The position numbers were made by a program, and so were the translations under genes. Shown here one piece after another: positions 1-13,991 of a stretch of 64,000 nt of DNA (positions are counted from its first letter, which is position 1; each line of letters begins with the position of its first letter). Location: the NCBI RefSeq assembly GCF_001039355.2, contig NW_019776012.1, positions 9,051-73,050 of the forward strand. Reading direction: 5' to 3'. The notes beneath the pieces are model-generated. The model saw nothing but the letters and a program-made list of their open reading frames with translations. It was not told the origin of the DNA and ran no database searches. The stretch comes from Lingula anatina. Lineage: Eukaryota; Brachiopoda; Lingulata; Lingulida; Lingulidae.

Positions 1-10
1 ATGCCCAGCA

Positions 11-3000
11 TCATAAAAGAAGCTTACAGATGGGAAACAAAGGCAGGCTTTCTTTAAAGTCTGTTATATCGGCCACTTCAACAACACCATCTTCACACTG
101 TTCAGAACAGACCATCTGGTACCTTAGTTTATTCCCATTTCTTGCTTCTGAGCATCTTTCAGCAACTCTTCTGCTCATCTCTGGGTTTAGTGCAACACTC
201 TCCCGAGAGCTACCTTTCATATTGCGTACATCTTTTAATTCTGAAGTATATAAACCTGAAGAATTGCTTGTCTGTTCCATTGTGTTGGGACTCTTTACTT
301 CTGTAGAACAAACACCACCACCTGAAATGCTCCTATGCTCTTGACAATCTCCAATAACCTGAGACAAAACCAAGAAAAATTTAATAATAAGGCATATTTT
401 GAATTTTCTCTTTTTAAGTGGAGATTCAAAAAACACATTGTGAATTTTATTTCCTCCACTTTTTAACTTCACCACTTTAATTCTTCCTTTCTTTCTTTCT
501 TCTTATTTTTAATTGTGATGATTTTTTAAACTAAATCTCCAATGTCTCACCTGTACACTGAGTTTTTTTCTTTCTGACTCCAGTGTGTTCTGGTAGTGCC
601 ATTTCCTAAACTCCTGCAATGTTAACTTCTCTAACTCTGCAATCTGTAAACATTGAAAATGAACTAATTAACCAACTGCATGAAAAAGAAAGCGTGATAT
701 CTGGACATGAATTACTTGAGTGTATATTTTTACACAAAAAGTGTCAAGTAAAACTTAAATATTTTATTATCCAGCATCTTTTGAAATTTGCCCATCAAAA
801 CAGAACAACCCATCTTACTGTCTTTTGCCTTCTGTCAAATATATATTGCTGGTGTACAATTTGGCCCCAGTTGCGGTCTGCTACCTCCCCCATGTGAGAG
901 TCCTCGCATTTTTTTGTTGTTATCATGGCATTAACCTGCAGTGAAATGTTTTAAATCTCAATTTTGCTGTTAAAATGAGAAATGCATTCAACTATTATTA
1001 GACACTAACCCACTAATCTTTATCTGTTTTTCCTAATTACTTTAGTTTTTTCTTTATCTATTTTTTCTTATTATTTCACTGTTTTATTTCATCTATTTTT
1101 CTTAATTTTTTTAATACACACCAGAGATTCAAATTCCTCCTCAGACATCTGTAGCATTTCATCAAACTCATTCAAGAACATCTCAATGTGCTCATCCACA
1201 TACTGTGTTCTAAAAGAAGAAAAATGAAATTAATTATTAACAAAATAAAATGTCTTGCATAATCACTGTACTAATATAACTTTCAACATTTTAAAGCAGA
1301 CAATCATAGTTTGACAGAGAACCTTTTAAACATCAATGAAAATGAAGTGGAGCATTTGAAGTGTGGTACCATCATTCACTATGAATTGCCCTATCAGTGC
1401 ATTAAGTTATTTCACTGAGTTATACACAAGTGCACACAGTTGCATGTAAATTAAAATGAAGAGAACTATATCCATCTAACTTGAATTTGTTTGCCTGTGT
1501 GCAGACAGTGACAGACATCCCCAAAACTCCATTTGTATCTCGATGTGTGCAAAACACAGAATAGCCCAACTGTTCTCGTGTTCTTAGAATGTCAAAGCAT
1601 GGTTCTTCCATTCGCATCTGAAAATTCAAGATCTGACTTACAAAAACGGACACAAAAAATCAATAATTTTTGTAAAAAAAATAAAATGATGCCGATTTAA
1701 AAAAACTGCCTTTTTACTAAACAAAGCCACTCAGTAAATTTAAAGTGAGACAAATATTGGCAGATTTGTCAGCCCATACAGACGCATACAGTGTCTGTAT
1801 ATAAAAATTACTTTCCGCTAGTAGGTGGCATATGAGGGATGACATGTTGATGGCATAACTGTTGATTACTACTGGTGAAAAAAAATGCAAATGCCTGCAC
1901 TCTATTAGATGAATACAGTGACAAGTAAAGAAAAAAAATGTAGAAAATAAACAAGAAAATAAAGAGAACACTCCATCTTCTGAGAAACCACCCAGGAGTC
2001 CATCTCCAGTACCAGAGAAGACAGAGACAAAAGACAGTGCGGAAAATGAAACAGCTAAACCTGTCGAAAAAGAAGCAGAAGATTCTGGGAGGGAGACAGG
2101 TGGCTACACCACTAAGAGTGGTGACGAGACTGATAGATCCAAAAACTATGGTGATTCTGACTACGATACAGATACCAGGCCAAGTAAAAATGTTGATAAT
2201 ATTGAATATTAAGAGAGACAAAATCAGTATTACAATAGTGTGGGACATACTGATAGACCTACTGAGTATATATTTTTGATAAAATAAAAAGCATAATGAC
2301 TATCTTTTATCCCAGTAGATGATAAATGTGAATTTCTTTATAACTTACTATCACAAGTTCGTTAAGTGCCGCCAGGCGTAGATTTTCAGGTCCACATTGG
2401 TAATAATTAGTAACCACAGAATTGCAGTCAGTGGGGTTAAAAGTTTTCACTCTACAGTAGCTGGTTTTAGCTGGGAGCTGATGGACTCTTGTCTGAAAAA
2501 TATGTGGTTATTTTGATACTTGAAATGTGAGAAACAATATTTTCCACAAAAGTCGCACAATAATTTACAAACTGAATATCTTGCCCCTTTCACACGGTCA
2601 TTAAACAAACTTTCAAAAATATAACAGAAACTGAAACACTTCGACTGCCTAGAAAAATAGCTATCCTCTTACTGTTACATAGAGTACTTCTTACTTTTGG
2701 AAGGCTGCTTTTTGGTGCAGCTGAACACTTGAGCTGTTTACACATATACTCTTCAAGGTCCAGTGCTTCCTGTAAGTGCATCAAGTGAGTACATATTAGC
2801 TATATTACGAGAGAGAGAGAGAGAGAGAGAGAGAAATGAAATATGGCAAAAATGAATTTTTATTTAAGTAGATCAACACAAGACATTTACTTGAACTGTC
2901 ATGTTGCCATGCACCATTCCTTCGATGAAGACTTGAGTCCTAAACTGTTGAACAAAACTCATCAGCATGTCATAAGTCAAGCTGTCCACCACAAAATGCT

Positions 3001-6000
3001 TGTCTGTGCTAGGCCAAAACCTATCCTGAAGAATGGCCAAACGTATCTCTCTGCAAAAATGGGTAAAAAAAGAATCATGAAAAAAACAATGATAACAAAA
3101 GAGTACTGTAACCTGAAATACACTTTATCATGTCTGATAATTATCACCACAGCCTAACCCTTCATCACAGTTGCATAAATTGCAGATATAGCAACAAGCA
3201 TTGTCTGACCTACTGCACTCATGTTACAGAATTACTCCTAAGAATAAAGTGTGTAAACATAAAAGAATACAAAACCTCTTTTAAACTGTGCTTTTTCTTG
3301 TTCCATTATGAATAAATATGTATTATATTTTTCCTGAAATGTTTATTACCTGACAACATGATTGGGTTTGATGCAAGTGTTATAATACATTTTCTTAGTC
3401 TGTTCTTTAACTGTAGAAAACAAATCCTCAGATGGGTTGAAGTCAGCAATGGCGTTTACCACTTTGCGAAAGAGAGCCTTAAATATAATGATAATAAAAC
3501 TAAAAAACATCTAAATGTAATACAGATTGTATATAAGAAATATGAGTAATGAGCAAGGTTTGTTACCTTTTAAGAAGCAATATAACATACTAAAGGCATT
3601 ATAGTACCAAAGCAGTAACAAAATAGACTAATTCTACAATAAATGTATGCATCAATGAATGAAAAATAAAAAGCCACTTACATGCAACTTGTGGTTAAAG
3701 CCACTGAACTGGAGTTCAAGACCACTTTCAAGCACTTTTGCTGCACAGCTATAACAGAAATAATACCAATGGTTTACAAATCATAATCATCATCCTTTGC
3801 CCTTGTGCAGAATGGCATATGGCTGCAGCAATATGCTGAGACTAGAGTTGCTTCGAATTCTGTCTCATAAGTCCTTGAACCTCATTTGATTGCAGATCAG
3901 TATCATTCATGAAGATGACTGAACAGGTTACATTTGGTCAACACCTGTTAGCTCTCCACCAGATAGTGTCCAAAATAAAAAAAACTTCCGAGACTGTTTG
4001 GGCTTATGTGCAGACATAAATGAATGAAGAAAACAGGGACATTAAAACTTCTTACAGTTTTTTTCTCTAAAATATGTATATTTGAAAGTGCTTTCATCTT
4101 AAAATTTAGAAGTATTTACCTCAACTGAGCTAGATCTGCAGAATATATCTCTTCTGCTAACTTGAGCTGAAGCAGCTGCACCATCAAATCCATCAAAACC
4201 ATGCTAGAAAAATTTTCAGGAAAATGTTAATATTTGAAAGAGCAAAGTCAAAGTGAAATAAGCACCATCTCATCAACATGATTACATTAATTTTGTCTTT
4301 AATTTGCCAGCTCCATTTATAAGGTTATTGCCGTAGGTATCTAATATGGAATATTTACAAATTAGTCATTTTAGATAGATATAGATTACTGGATACAGAT
4401 TGCATGTTCCATACCTCTGTGGAGTCTGTCCAACAATAGGAGATATCAGATGGAAGAATATGTATCCTAAAAAGAAAATGAATCACATTTTGTACCCAAA
4501 CATTATAAGGCTTATATGATCTTACTTAGCATAATCATTTACTTCACACACCTTATGGTATACGTTTTAAAAATATACTTCAATTACTTCAAATGTTTTG
4601 TAAATTTTATGCTGTTTGATATCAGACTCCAGCAAATAAAGATATTTTGAGATATCTAGACAAACACCTACCTTTAGGCACATTGAAATGCATGTCTTTC
4701 ATATACCATATTTTAGATTGCTCATTATCTAAAATTACTACAGGGAACTCCATCACAGGTGTCATGTCTGGTTCCTTTAGACTGAAGTCAGTGGCTAAAA
4801 AGTTCAGAAAATCTTGCTCAAGCTTGCTTTTTATAAAAGAGTAAGTCTATGTTCAAGCTTGCTTTTTATTAAAGAGTAAGCGTAAACTATTTCTTTACAA
4901 CAAATATTGTATACTAGATACACAACTTCTAGCACTATGAAAACAACAACAGGAAGTTATGCTCTTAAAACTCCACTCACTGCAACCCCACCCCCTCACA
5001 AACTTGAAAATTTCTTTTACCAATGAATTCATTTTCTTTTGGCAAGTGTAGTTCAGGATTATTCCCAAGGTCAGGGCTCATCCATGCTTGCATCCATTCT
5101 TCAGGGACATCTGATGACAAATTAAAATAATCTTAGTTCAGTAACAAAAATTGAGAAAAAGGTGTGAAAATCATTGTTTTAATGCCTGTTTTCAGATCTA
5201 AGACCATCAATGTATCAAGCGTGAACTGGACTTGCTACTGGGGCACAATATTTTCTATTAATTAAGGTCAACAAATGTAATATATGTATTTAATGTTACT
5301 TTACCTTCAACACAATGATCAGTTTGAAACCATTTTTCTTTTTGATTACATATTCCCATCTCTTCAAACTTTTTTGAAAACACCATTATGTTTGCTCTAT
5401 CTGGAGTCATAAGATTTTGGCACTGTTCAATCAGCTGAAACAACAAAAAAATACTACTTGAATTCAATCTACATGGATTATTGAAACTTTTGCAAAATAA
5501 AACACCATTATATGCATGCAGTGGTCTATGTTTTTATAGGTGATTAATAAGTGATTAATACTACAAAACTGGCCAATTTCAGCAATTCCAGTAAAAATAT
5601 AAAGTATCTCCAACTGATATAATATTTAACTTATATAAAGTGAAGAGACCATTAACAATGCCATATGTGAATACTTCAAATACAAAAGCATTGATTGTCA
5701 ATATTTGCTTTTACAAATAATCCTTGACAGGGTTGTGCACACAAGTATCAGTTTTGATGGTAAAGGCATTTATAATTTGTAAGGCAAGGGTATTGCATAA
5801 ACATCATTGTATAGATATAAGTAATTTAATTGCCATATTGAGTACCTGTGGGTTATACTCAAACAACAAACTGTCCCCAGTTAGATACTCTTCAGGAGGG
5901 TAAAGTTGCATATTCTCACAGATCTTTTCAACATAATCAACTGGTTCTGACTGCAATTAACAAATTTTTATTATAAATTGCAGATGCATTGAATCAGATT

Positions 6001-9000
6001 TAACATTACCAATCTAAATCTCACAGAAATACTTCATGTTAGTGTTCATATATATCAGTGAGTAACTTCTCAATAGTCATTTAAGTACGTATGAAATCAG
6101 TTGAAGGACAAATAATGAAAAAAGTTTTCACATAAAATATTTTGAAATCTAGATATCTTTACCTGTTCTTGCCACCTGAAATCATTATTTTCAATAGTCT
6201 GAATCTCCTTGAAACCTCTGTAACAGGGTCCTACTCTTCTCAGCATTGCCAGATAATCAAACACAACTGTCAGCACCTAGATTGAGAAGTTTCGGTCATT
6301 GCCAAGTAATTGCCCGTAATGAAATTATACCAGGATGTTAATTAGATATTATTGTCAAAATATAATTTTGTTAAAACATCAGTGAACTCAGCATTTGATA
6401 CAGATACAAATGATTTCATCTCAGGAACTAAACTTGTCAAATGAAGAAAATATATATTTTGGTGGCCACTGCATTATAATAGCAAACAATGAATAATAAA
6501 AACAAAATCTCACCTCAGCAACATGAATGAACCCTTCCTCAGTGAGGGTGATGGAAATAGAGAATGAGGAGTGAGTACTGTTGAACTCAAACCCACCATC
6601 TCCATTGCCACTTGTGATCGACAGGGCCCACAACCTGCAAAGATGGAATAACACTTCTACTAAGAATTCCTTAATCATGATCATATAAGTAATTTAAGAG
6701 TACATTACAACAGAATCAAAAAGATGTTCATATAAATATCATGTTTCTATTTGGAGTATCATTTTTTCTTTAGTTTTACCTAGACTCACCCTTCATGAAA
6801 TTGAGATAAAATGGGATATTTTCAAATCTGAACAGGTATTGTAGAAAAAGTATATCTAAAGCTCTCAAATTTTGTACATAGGTGCGATATCATGTAAAGA
6901 ATATGTGTTCCAAATTTCAATCCAAAAGATTGCATAGATTTCGAAATAGAAATTTAAATGTGCTGCAAATGGTAATGCTGATGACTTCAAGATCTCGATG
7001 AAAACCAAAGTACATTGTGACATCATTGAATTTATTTGGGAAGCTGCTGGGTGATTTTCCAATGAGAACTATTTCATAGTTTATACAAATTTTGAGAAAA
7101 TAACCATGAGATTATAGAAGATTCAATAATCAAAATTTAAACTGCTTAATTAGACAGTTTAAATTGTGCATTTATGACCTTGACTTGTATATGCGAACAA
7201 AGTGTACTGAACACCACATTTGATACTTAGTATCAGACGTTTCATTTTACTTGACAACGCAGTGTGTTTACATTAGGCATGCTGGGAAAAAACAGCGGAA
7301 AAAGGCACATACTTCTGATTTTCAGCAATTTCTTGAAAGCAATGATTTCTCGAGAGGTGAGTCTATTTGGGTAGTCAATAAGAGATAGAACCTACTTTTT
7401 CTTAAGGTATGATATGATACTGCCCTTTTCTTCATGCCCTAAAAGCCAGCTGATGTAATTCAATGGTTTGGCCCTGTAAACACAACAAAATATAAAAGTA
7501 TCTTTTATCAAATGATTACTTAACTGAGTTAAAAGAAAAAGAAACCATAACAAACAAAATATAACAATTATTCTATCAGAGGTTCACTAACATTCTATCA
7601 CAAAAAAAAAAATCAGTTCTTGAATCTTCTCCCTAAATAAAAAAAAAAGATAAAAGAAAAAATACCTGTAGTGCTTTCCTAGTGGAGGCAATGCCCAGGT
7701 GATTTCCAAATGATCCAAGTTTTTCACAGGAATAACTAAAGAACAGTTAAATATTTGTCATGCAGAACAACATCTTGGTATATTTAAGTTTAATATGTAA
7801 ACTATAAGACAGAGAACTTGATTTGTCTTACACACTTAAAATAACTCAATACCAATCATGTTGTTTTTTATTACAAATGATGGCAAAAAAATTTAATGAT
7901 TTAAAAATTCAATTTGGATTTTTGTATCTATAAAAAATGATATAAGTATAATGCATTAAGGGAAAAGTATTCAACATAATATCTACCATTTATTTTTTAA
8001 GGCAAATATTGTACACATTCATTTGAATGTACCTTTGTATAACTTGTTGAAATTGTGAGTTTCAAATGGGTCCTGCAAAAAATAATGGAATTTTACTAAT
8101 AGGTATGTTTACTAATAGGTATGTATTTTAAACATAAAATTACAATTACCATTTTAGTATAAATGAGGAGTACATAAAAATACAATATTCTCTTATTTGC
8201 ATCAAAAAGTACAAACTTACCTTCAAATGATCAAAGTTGTCCTTTGGCATATTACTAGAAAAGAAAACAAAAGCAACTTTTATTTTCCTGCATACTCAAA
8301 TAAAGGTCCAATCATAATGAATTCTACACAATAATATATATTTCTTTTTAACCCAAACTGTTCCATCCTATCTCTTCTCATTAATCAATCACTTACTTGT
8401 TTGGTACCTTTGAAAATATCTCTGTGACCCATTCTTCAAGGTTGTCCAGAGAATCTAAAAGATACATCAATACCGAGTAAATAATTATTCAATTTATAAT
8501 ACATCTATACATTACATTACATTCTTTTATCAGCAGGGAGGCATGAGTAAGGTGGACTCCCTTTTGAATAGCTTTTGCCACTGTGGATATAGTTACAAAA
8601 AACTGGACAAAAAAAAAAACAAAAAAACTGGAAAACATTTAAGTACCTTTTGACTGGACAGCTAATGTCATAACATTAGCAGAATAGTGCTTTCTGTAGA
8701 AATCCTGAAGCCTGGAGTAGATATCAATGCCCTGAGCTGCAGTATCTGTCTTAAGTGACTTTGAATTTCCCCACATGAACTTGCCCATTGGGTGACCTGG
8801 CTGGGCCAAACTGCCTAAAAGCTGTTCTTTTCTAGCCGAGTCGGAATTGAGGTTCATGTCAAATTCTAAATTTGCAAAGAAAAAAAAAAGTTGATTTGAA
8901 ATAACTTTGTGATAAAACGTTCTGGCTGGTATCATTAATATGAGGCTGAGGTAAAAAAAAATTGAAAGTAACATTTTAAAACAGATCTACTATACATAAT

Positions 9001-11093
9001 CTATCAACATTTTTAATTCAAGGTATTATGCTTACCACTGTCCACTGCTTTGATTTCCCTGTCAACAGCACCCTGTTTCATCAGTGGGGAAGTAAAGAAC
9101 TGAGCAAATATGTCCAGAGCATGACGAAAATGCTTCCTTTGAATATCAAAGTAGAACACAGTCTGAAAATATCAAATTGTGATGAAAACATTTAATGAAT
9201 GAAAGCAAGATGTTTTATAATATTAAATGTTGTTTTTTATATCTATGGAAAAGATCAGTTATTTACTAATGCATTCCAAGCACAAGATTCCTCAATATCT
9301 GTATTCTACTATCCAGAATTATTCCGGTCATTTTACTTACCCTCTCACAGTCTGTATAAGCATTGTCATTTCCACCATGCTTCTTTATAAATGCATCAAA
9401 TGCATTTTCATCTGGATATTTTTCACTGCCCATAAATACCACTGAAGGCAAGAATAAAATATCAAATTCTCAACAGTTTTTTTTTACCTTGAACACATTA
9501 CTTTTTTAATAACATAAACAATATTCTCCAGAGATTTGTGTTGTAACAAACTAGTAGTACATGTAAATACCATCAGAAACATTCACCCAAGTAGTTTTAC
9601 TAATAAATACAAGAAGTGAAGGTGTAATATGATTTCAAATGGATATAAGTTGTTTTGTTTTACATATCAAAGATATCAAGCTCTGCTTGAGAATAGCTAG
9701 AAGTATCCAAGATCTCCTAATTAAACTTACTGTGTTCAAGAAAATGTGCTAGTCCAGGAATATCTGGAGGGTCTGAGAAGCTTCCAACTCCAATACATAA
9801 TGCCGCAGCTGACTGTAAGCAGACCATGGGAATTTTCAAATAAAAAACAAATCACAAGATGTTCAAATATACAAAATAAAAAATAATAATATTGAATCAC
9901 AATTTATGTTATTTAATGTGGACAATTTTGATCAAACTTTAAATATAGAATATGTTTTTGCATTTTCAGAGAAGAAAAACTGCAAAAACTAGAAAAATTC
10001 ATTTTCGTCTCCTTTCCCAACCTATGCAAAAATAATTAAAGACTTACCAGCTTTTCACTATCTTTATGTTTGGTGTGGTTTGAAAAATCACCAGGCTCTT
10101 CAATTTCTTCTTCTATATCACTACGATCCCCATCTTCAACCTCTGATCCAGATTCCCCTTCACTTCTTTCACTGCCAGATTCTAAAATGAAAGTTGAAAT
10201 TAATTCAAGCAAACATTCTAAAGAAAGGTCAAAGGAGATAATATCTATATACAAACCTGTGGATATCTATCATGGCTCTAAACTGATTCTGTATAAATGC
10301 CCTAAAATCACCAGCTTTTTGAAAGCAGTTTTATTTTTTTAGACAGCATTTATATGACATTTGTTTCCCATTATTTATTTTACATGACTGTATCTTTGAG
10401 ATACTTAGGATATAAGCCTAAAAGGAACTTTCTTGATGTTTTGCTAATGGATATCAAACAATGTTACCATCACTTTCCTCCTCCTCATCCTCACTTTCTT
10501 CATCTTGAAGAACTGCTGCCACTTCTCCTGGTTTTAAGTCGGATATTAGCAAGACTTTGAGAGAGTTTGAGAGAGTAACAATTCTGAAGATACAAAATAA
10601 AACTTGTTATGTGGTATTACAATTGAAGGCGATTAACCAATGTGTCGTAGTTGACACGAATATTTAATGTTATCGGACAGTCTGGTTGACTCAATGCTCT
10701 TACATGTATTTAAGATGAACACATTTTGTTCAAAGACTTAGTGGAAAGAAATCTATTTTCAAATTAAGTCCGTTAAAGGTGTCTATCAACATCTACATGG
10801 GAATAAACAGTAAAACCACTGTGTCATCGTGTACTACATGTTCATCAATATGCATTTAGACTTTGACAACAGTACCTATATTGTCTGGTATCATTCAATG
10901 ATTTCCGTATGATGGAGCCTGGTTGTTGGATGAAGGGGCAGTCGCATTCAGCACTGGAAGCCGAAGAAGTTTCTCCGATTGTCATTCTGGACCAAGTTGA
11001 AAATTGTCCGGCTTCAATCTTAGCTTTTTTGGGCGAAAGAGGACAGCCCGAATGCATTAAACTCCGAAATCTGTGGAAATATCGAGAGAGCAT
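11..11093 (-). CDS. NRDC: Nardilysin (M16 zinc metalloendopeptidase), complete, 30 exons
   Basis: Cleaves peptides before Arg in dibasic sites; in vertebrates it also promotes ectodomain shedding. Exons from 5' to 3' (low..high coordinate): 10876-11093, 10468-10583, 10048-10181, 9731-9812, 9341-9441, 9036-9162, 8647-8865, 8397-8454, 8221-8254, 8033-8072, 7666-7735, 7396-7473, 6514-6634, 6163-6276, 5846-5950, 5305-5434, 5021-5110, 4672-4794, 4415-4466, 4120-4203, 3682-3748, 3350-3477, 2891-3050, 2695-2769, 2349-2492, 1481-1617, 1122-1209, 819-935, 551-643, 11-358. They sum to 1150 aa, matching vertebrate nardilysin in length. HFLEH (residues 179-183) gives two zinc His and the catalytic Glu; E260 in AVDSE is the third ligand at the M16 spacing. 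An acidic stretch (about 95-150), the nardilysin hallmark, precedes the motif. The C-terminal [10 protein letters not shown] and DRNW blocks also fit. The Arg-rich N-terminus could be a mitochondrial presequence (inference). Confidence 0.96.
2809..2834. repeat. (GA)n microsatellite
   Basis: About 13 GA units lie in the nardilysin intron between the exons at 2695-2769 and 2891-3050. Only simple repeat is visible. Confidence 0.9.
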
Positions 11094-13991
11094 TCGCTTT
11101 CATAGATCATTGCATGTGCGTTCACCGGAAGTTGATACTATTGGTCAAAATGTTATAGGTCAACCAATCAAAAGGAAGTTAAGTTTCTTTAGCTTGGTAA
11201 AAGTGGGTGTTGCAAGTTTTTTTTTTTTTTTTTTTTCAATTGCCCTTCTACAAAATATGACGCTTGCAAATTCTCATTATAAAATTGTCGACGTCGGCTC
11301 AAGAGCGACGTCAGCAAGAGGGTGGCGCACGAACGACATTGGGAGTGTGTCCATTTTTGCAAGAAGTTATAACTTGTAACTTCTTGATTTTTGATTTTTC
11401 ACGTCTGGTGTGCGTTGAGTTTTTTCTGTATTTTTTAAATTTCAAAATGTCTTTAAATAATAGAAATAACCGGTAGAGGGAGAAATTAAACACAAGAGAA
11501 TGGCGGAGGCTTTTAAAAATTGGAAAAAAAAGGTGTAACATTATTTTTAGTTGTCTGGTGTTTTTGTAATATTTTTTAAAATTTCAATTAATTCAGTTAC
11601 ATCCACTATTAGCTAGACGGCATGGTGACGGGATAAAGTCAAATGTCTTACAAAAAACATGGCAAAACTGTATCTCTTAAAAATAACATTGGCAGATTTA
11701 GGGGGGTCGGGGGGGGGGGTTCTGAACTCCCTTCGGTTTCTGTAAAAATCACACTAATAGGCCTATTCCCCTCTTGAAATTACAATATTGACTAGATGAA
11801 TCATAGTTCTAAACCATATCAAATGGCACCATTTGCCCTCCAAAACACCAAAATTTTCGGGACCCTGCAGCAGGCCGCGAGCCTGACGCCAAGGAGAGCG
11901 ATGTTCGGTTTAGTATCCAAAGCCAGCCATTCCTAATAAAAACGCCACCTCCACCCCCTTTAAATAATCATGGATCCGCCCCTGACATACCACCTGTAAA
12001 CTGCGTTCAGCAGACAAATGCGATATATTCTTTGCGGAATTTTTTTCCAAAATTAAAATGTTCTTCAAAATTCGCAGCGTCGCACTGGCATAGATGGTAA
12101 GCACGCCAGTTTTTACACATTTGAACGTTTTTTAATGGGGCCGTAGCGATAGTCCGAAGGTTCAATAGTCCGAAGGTTCATTGGTCCGAATGTTCACTAT
12201 AGAACCTTCGGACCAATGAACCCTTGATTAAAAAATCGATAAAAATGTTACCACTTTTCGGACCAATGAACCTTCGGACCAATGAACCTTCGGACTATCG
12301 AGACGCCCCCTTTTTAATGATCCCCTCTTCTTAGGGGTTTGTTTAAACCAAAACCGCCCGGTGTGGACCGCCTTTGATTCCATTGTGCTCTTTAACGTCA
12401 TAGGTACGTGAAGCCAAACTAAAGCTCAACATTAAACAAAGTTATAGGGAAAAAAGTAATTTGTTTAGAAACGCTCCGTGTCGGCTTCTCAAACAAGGTC
12501 TCGTGTACATCATGAACTTCAACGTTGATGATAAGACCATATTCGTCGACTGGCGTTGCACAGGATGAAATAGGTCTACATTTGCAAGACGATACGTTAG
12601 GTAGAAAGTTTCCCTTTGATCTGAAGCTTACCAACGAAGCTTCCGCGGCTCCCCCGTCTTGGACACAGCTAGACATTTGTACGCGGGTTCGAATTCTAAA
12701 ATGTCAATGTTACATTTTTGCTAGAAATAATTTCTAAAATTTGCATTTAATTACTATAAAAGGTAAACGTACGTACGGATATTGGGCAGGGCAGTCACAG
12801 CGAAGTCGGCAGCGTGCACGAGTTCAAGTAGGCCTACCCGATGATGCATGACAGTCCGTCACGACTACGACATGGCCCCGGAATCGGGATGTCGCGAAAA
12901 AGGAAATTAATAAAGCAAATTACCTTTTGCATAAAAAAAGGTAGGCCTACATGGGCGAATCTAGGCCTAAAACGTTTTATTTACGCAAGTACTCTCTTAC
13001 TAACAAGAAAAACAAAGGGGCTTCTTTCATTTATCGATTTGGCATGTGCTTTAAAACAACTGTTTTACTGCCAAGGTACAATACATCATGTTTTAAGATT
13101 ACACTTTTCACTTAATTTTTGCGCTAAATAAAGCTAAGCTTTTTAAATTTAATGATAAATGTCAAACATTTAATCTTATGGCATTATCAACACATGCAGA
13201 TGGATTTTCATCAGAATTATTAGCAAAACTAGTTAATCTTTTAAAGATAATAAAACAAAAGCAAAAACGACGCCGAAATCATTGGCACGTAGGCCTACTG
13301 TGCTGCCTCACCAGCAATGCATCGATACACAAATACACAGAAACGCACTTCCGTCTCGACCACTCACCGAGGTCGGACGTACAGGGCTCGCGACTCGACA
13401 CAGTTTACTTCCCGTTCTTCGTATCGTATCTAGAAATTATAATTTGAAATCGGCCCGACGAGCTCTTGATATAGTCGATTTAGGGCCTACTGATAGTCTT
13501 CAAGCCTCTTCTGTTTATATATTACATTGATAAGATAGTATGGCGAATCGAACAAGGTGACAGGCGGGCGTGAGTGATTTACGTAATACACTGCTTGTCA
13601 GCATAGTTCACATCAACCTGCTGACTAGCTTACCCCAGTTTTCGGCCTTATGTGTCAGGTTCTGACCAGCCGTCGAAATCACTGCCTAGGTTAGGGTACG
13701 TAAATAATAACTTTTTTTTGTTTTGGAAATCTCTCAAGGAACGGTCAAAACGTTTATTTCTGACGAGAAATATGAGCCAAGAGCATTAGGCCTACTTAGG
13801 TTAACAATTTCACTATTTTTGGAAACGCATACAAAGTACCGTGTATGTGTACTACATACTGTATACCGGTATAGTCACTGCACGTATATACCTGTATTGA
13901 ATAGGGCTGGGTGAAGCATAAGTTTTTGATAAGTAAGTGTTTTCTATAACTAAATATATTGTAGGGAATCTTCAAGTGGAAATCAGAAAGA
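11094..13991. promoter_or_regulatory. Divergent intergenic region between nardilysin and sulfotransferase
   Basis: The nardilysin start codon (minus) and the sulfotransferase start codon (plus) face away from each other across 2.9 kb. The nardilysin side has two GACGTC words at about 11290-11312 (ATF/CREB-like half match only) and a poly-T run at 11219-11236. Short upstream ATGs precede the nardilysin start; one 17-codon uORF overlaps it out of frame. A splice acceptor (tattgtag) ends at 13964, 27 bp before the sulfotransferase ATG, so that gene probably has at least one untranslated 5' exon upstream. The middle holds a fold-back element (12138-12310) and a cluster of TAGGCCTA octamers. No further coding exon was recognised. 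Confidence 0.5.
12138..12310. mobile_element. Fold-back / MITE-like element with target-site duplication
   Basis: A 173-bp non-coding palindromic element. The left arm begins ggggccgtagcgatagtcc and the right arm ends ggactatcgagacgcccc, an imperfect inverted pair. The interior repeats a GTCCGAAGGTTCA-type word on the left and its complement, TGAACCTTCGGAC, on the right, around an AT-rich centre. It is flanked by 9-bp direct copies of tttttaatg at about 12129-12137 and 12311-12319, which suggests transposition with a target-site duplication. It has no ORF, so it would be non-autonomous. A degenerate inverted relative lies at about 47456-47614. Confidence 0.7.

Noticed and set aside
12670-12700. 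tRNA-like B-box word (cgggttcgaattc)
   Set aside because: No matching A box, acceptor stem or anticodon arm at the right distance on either strand.
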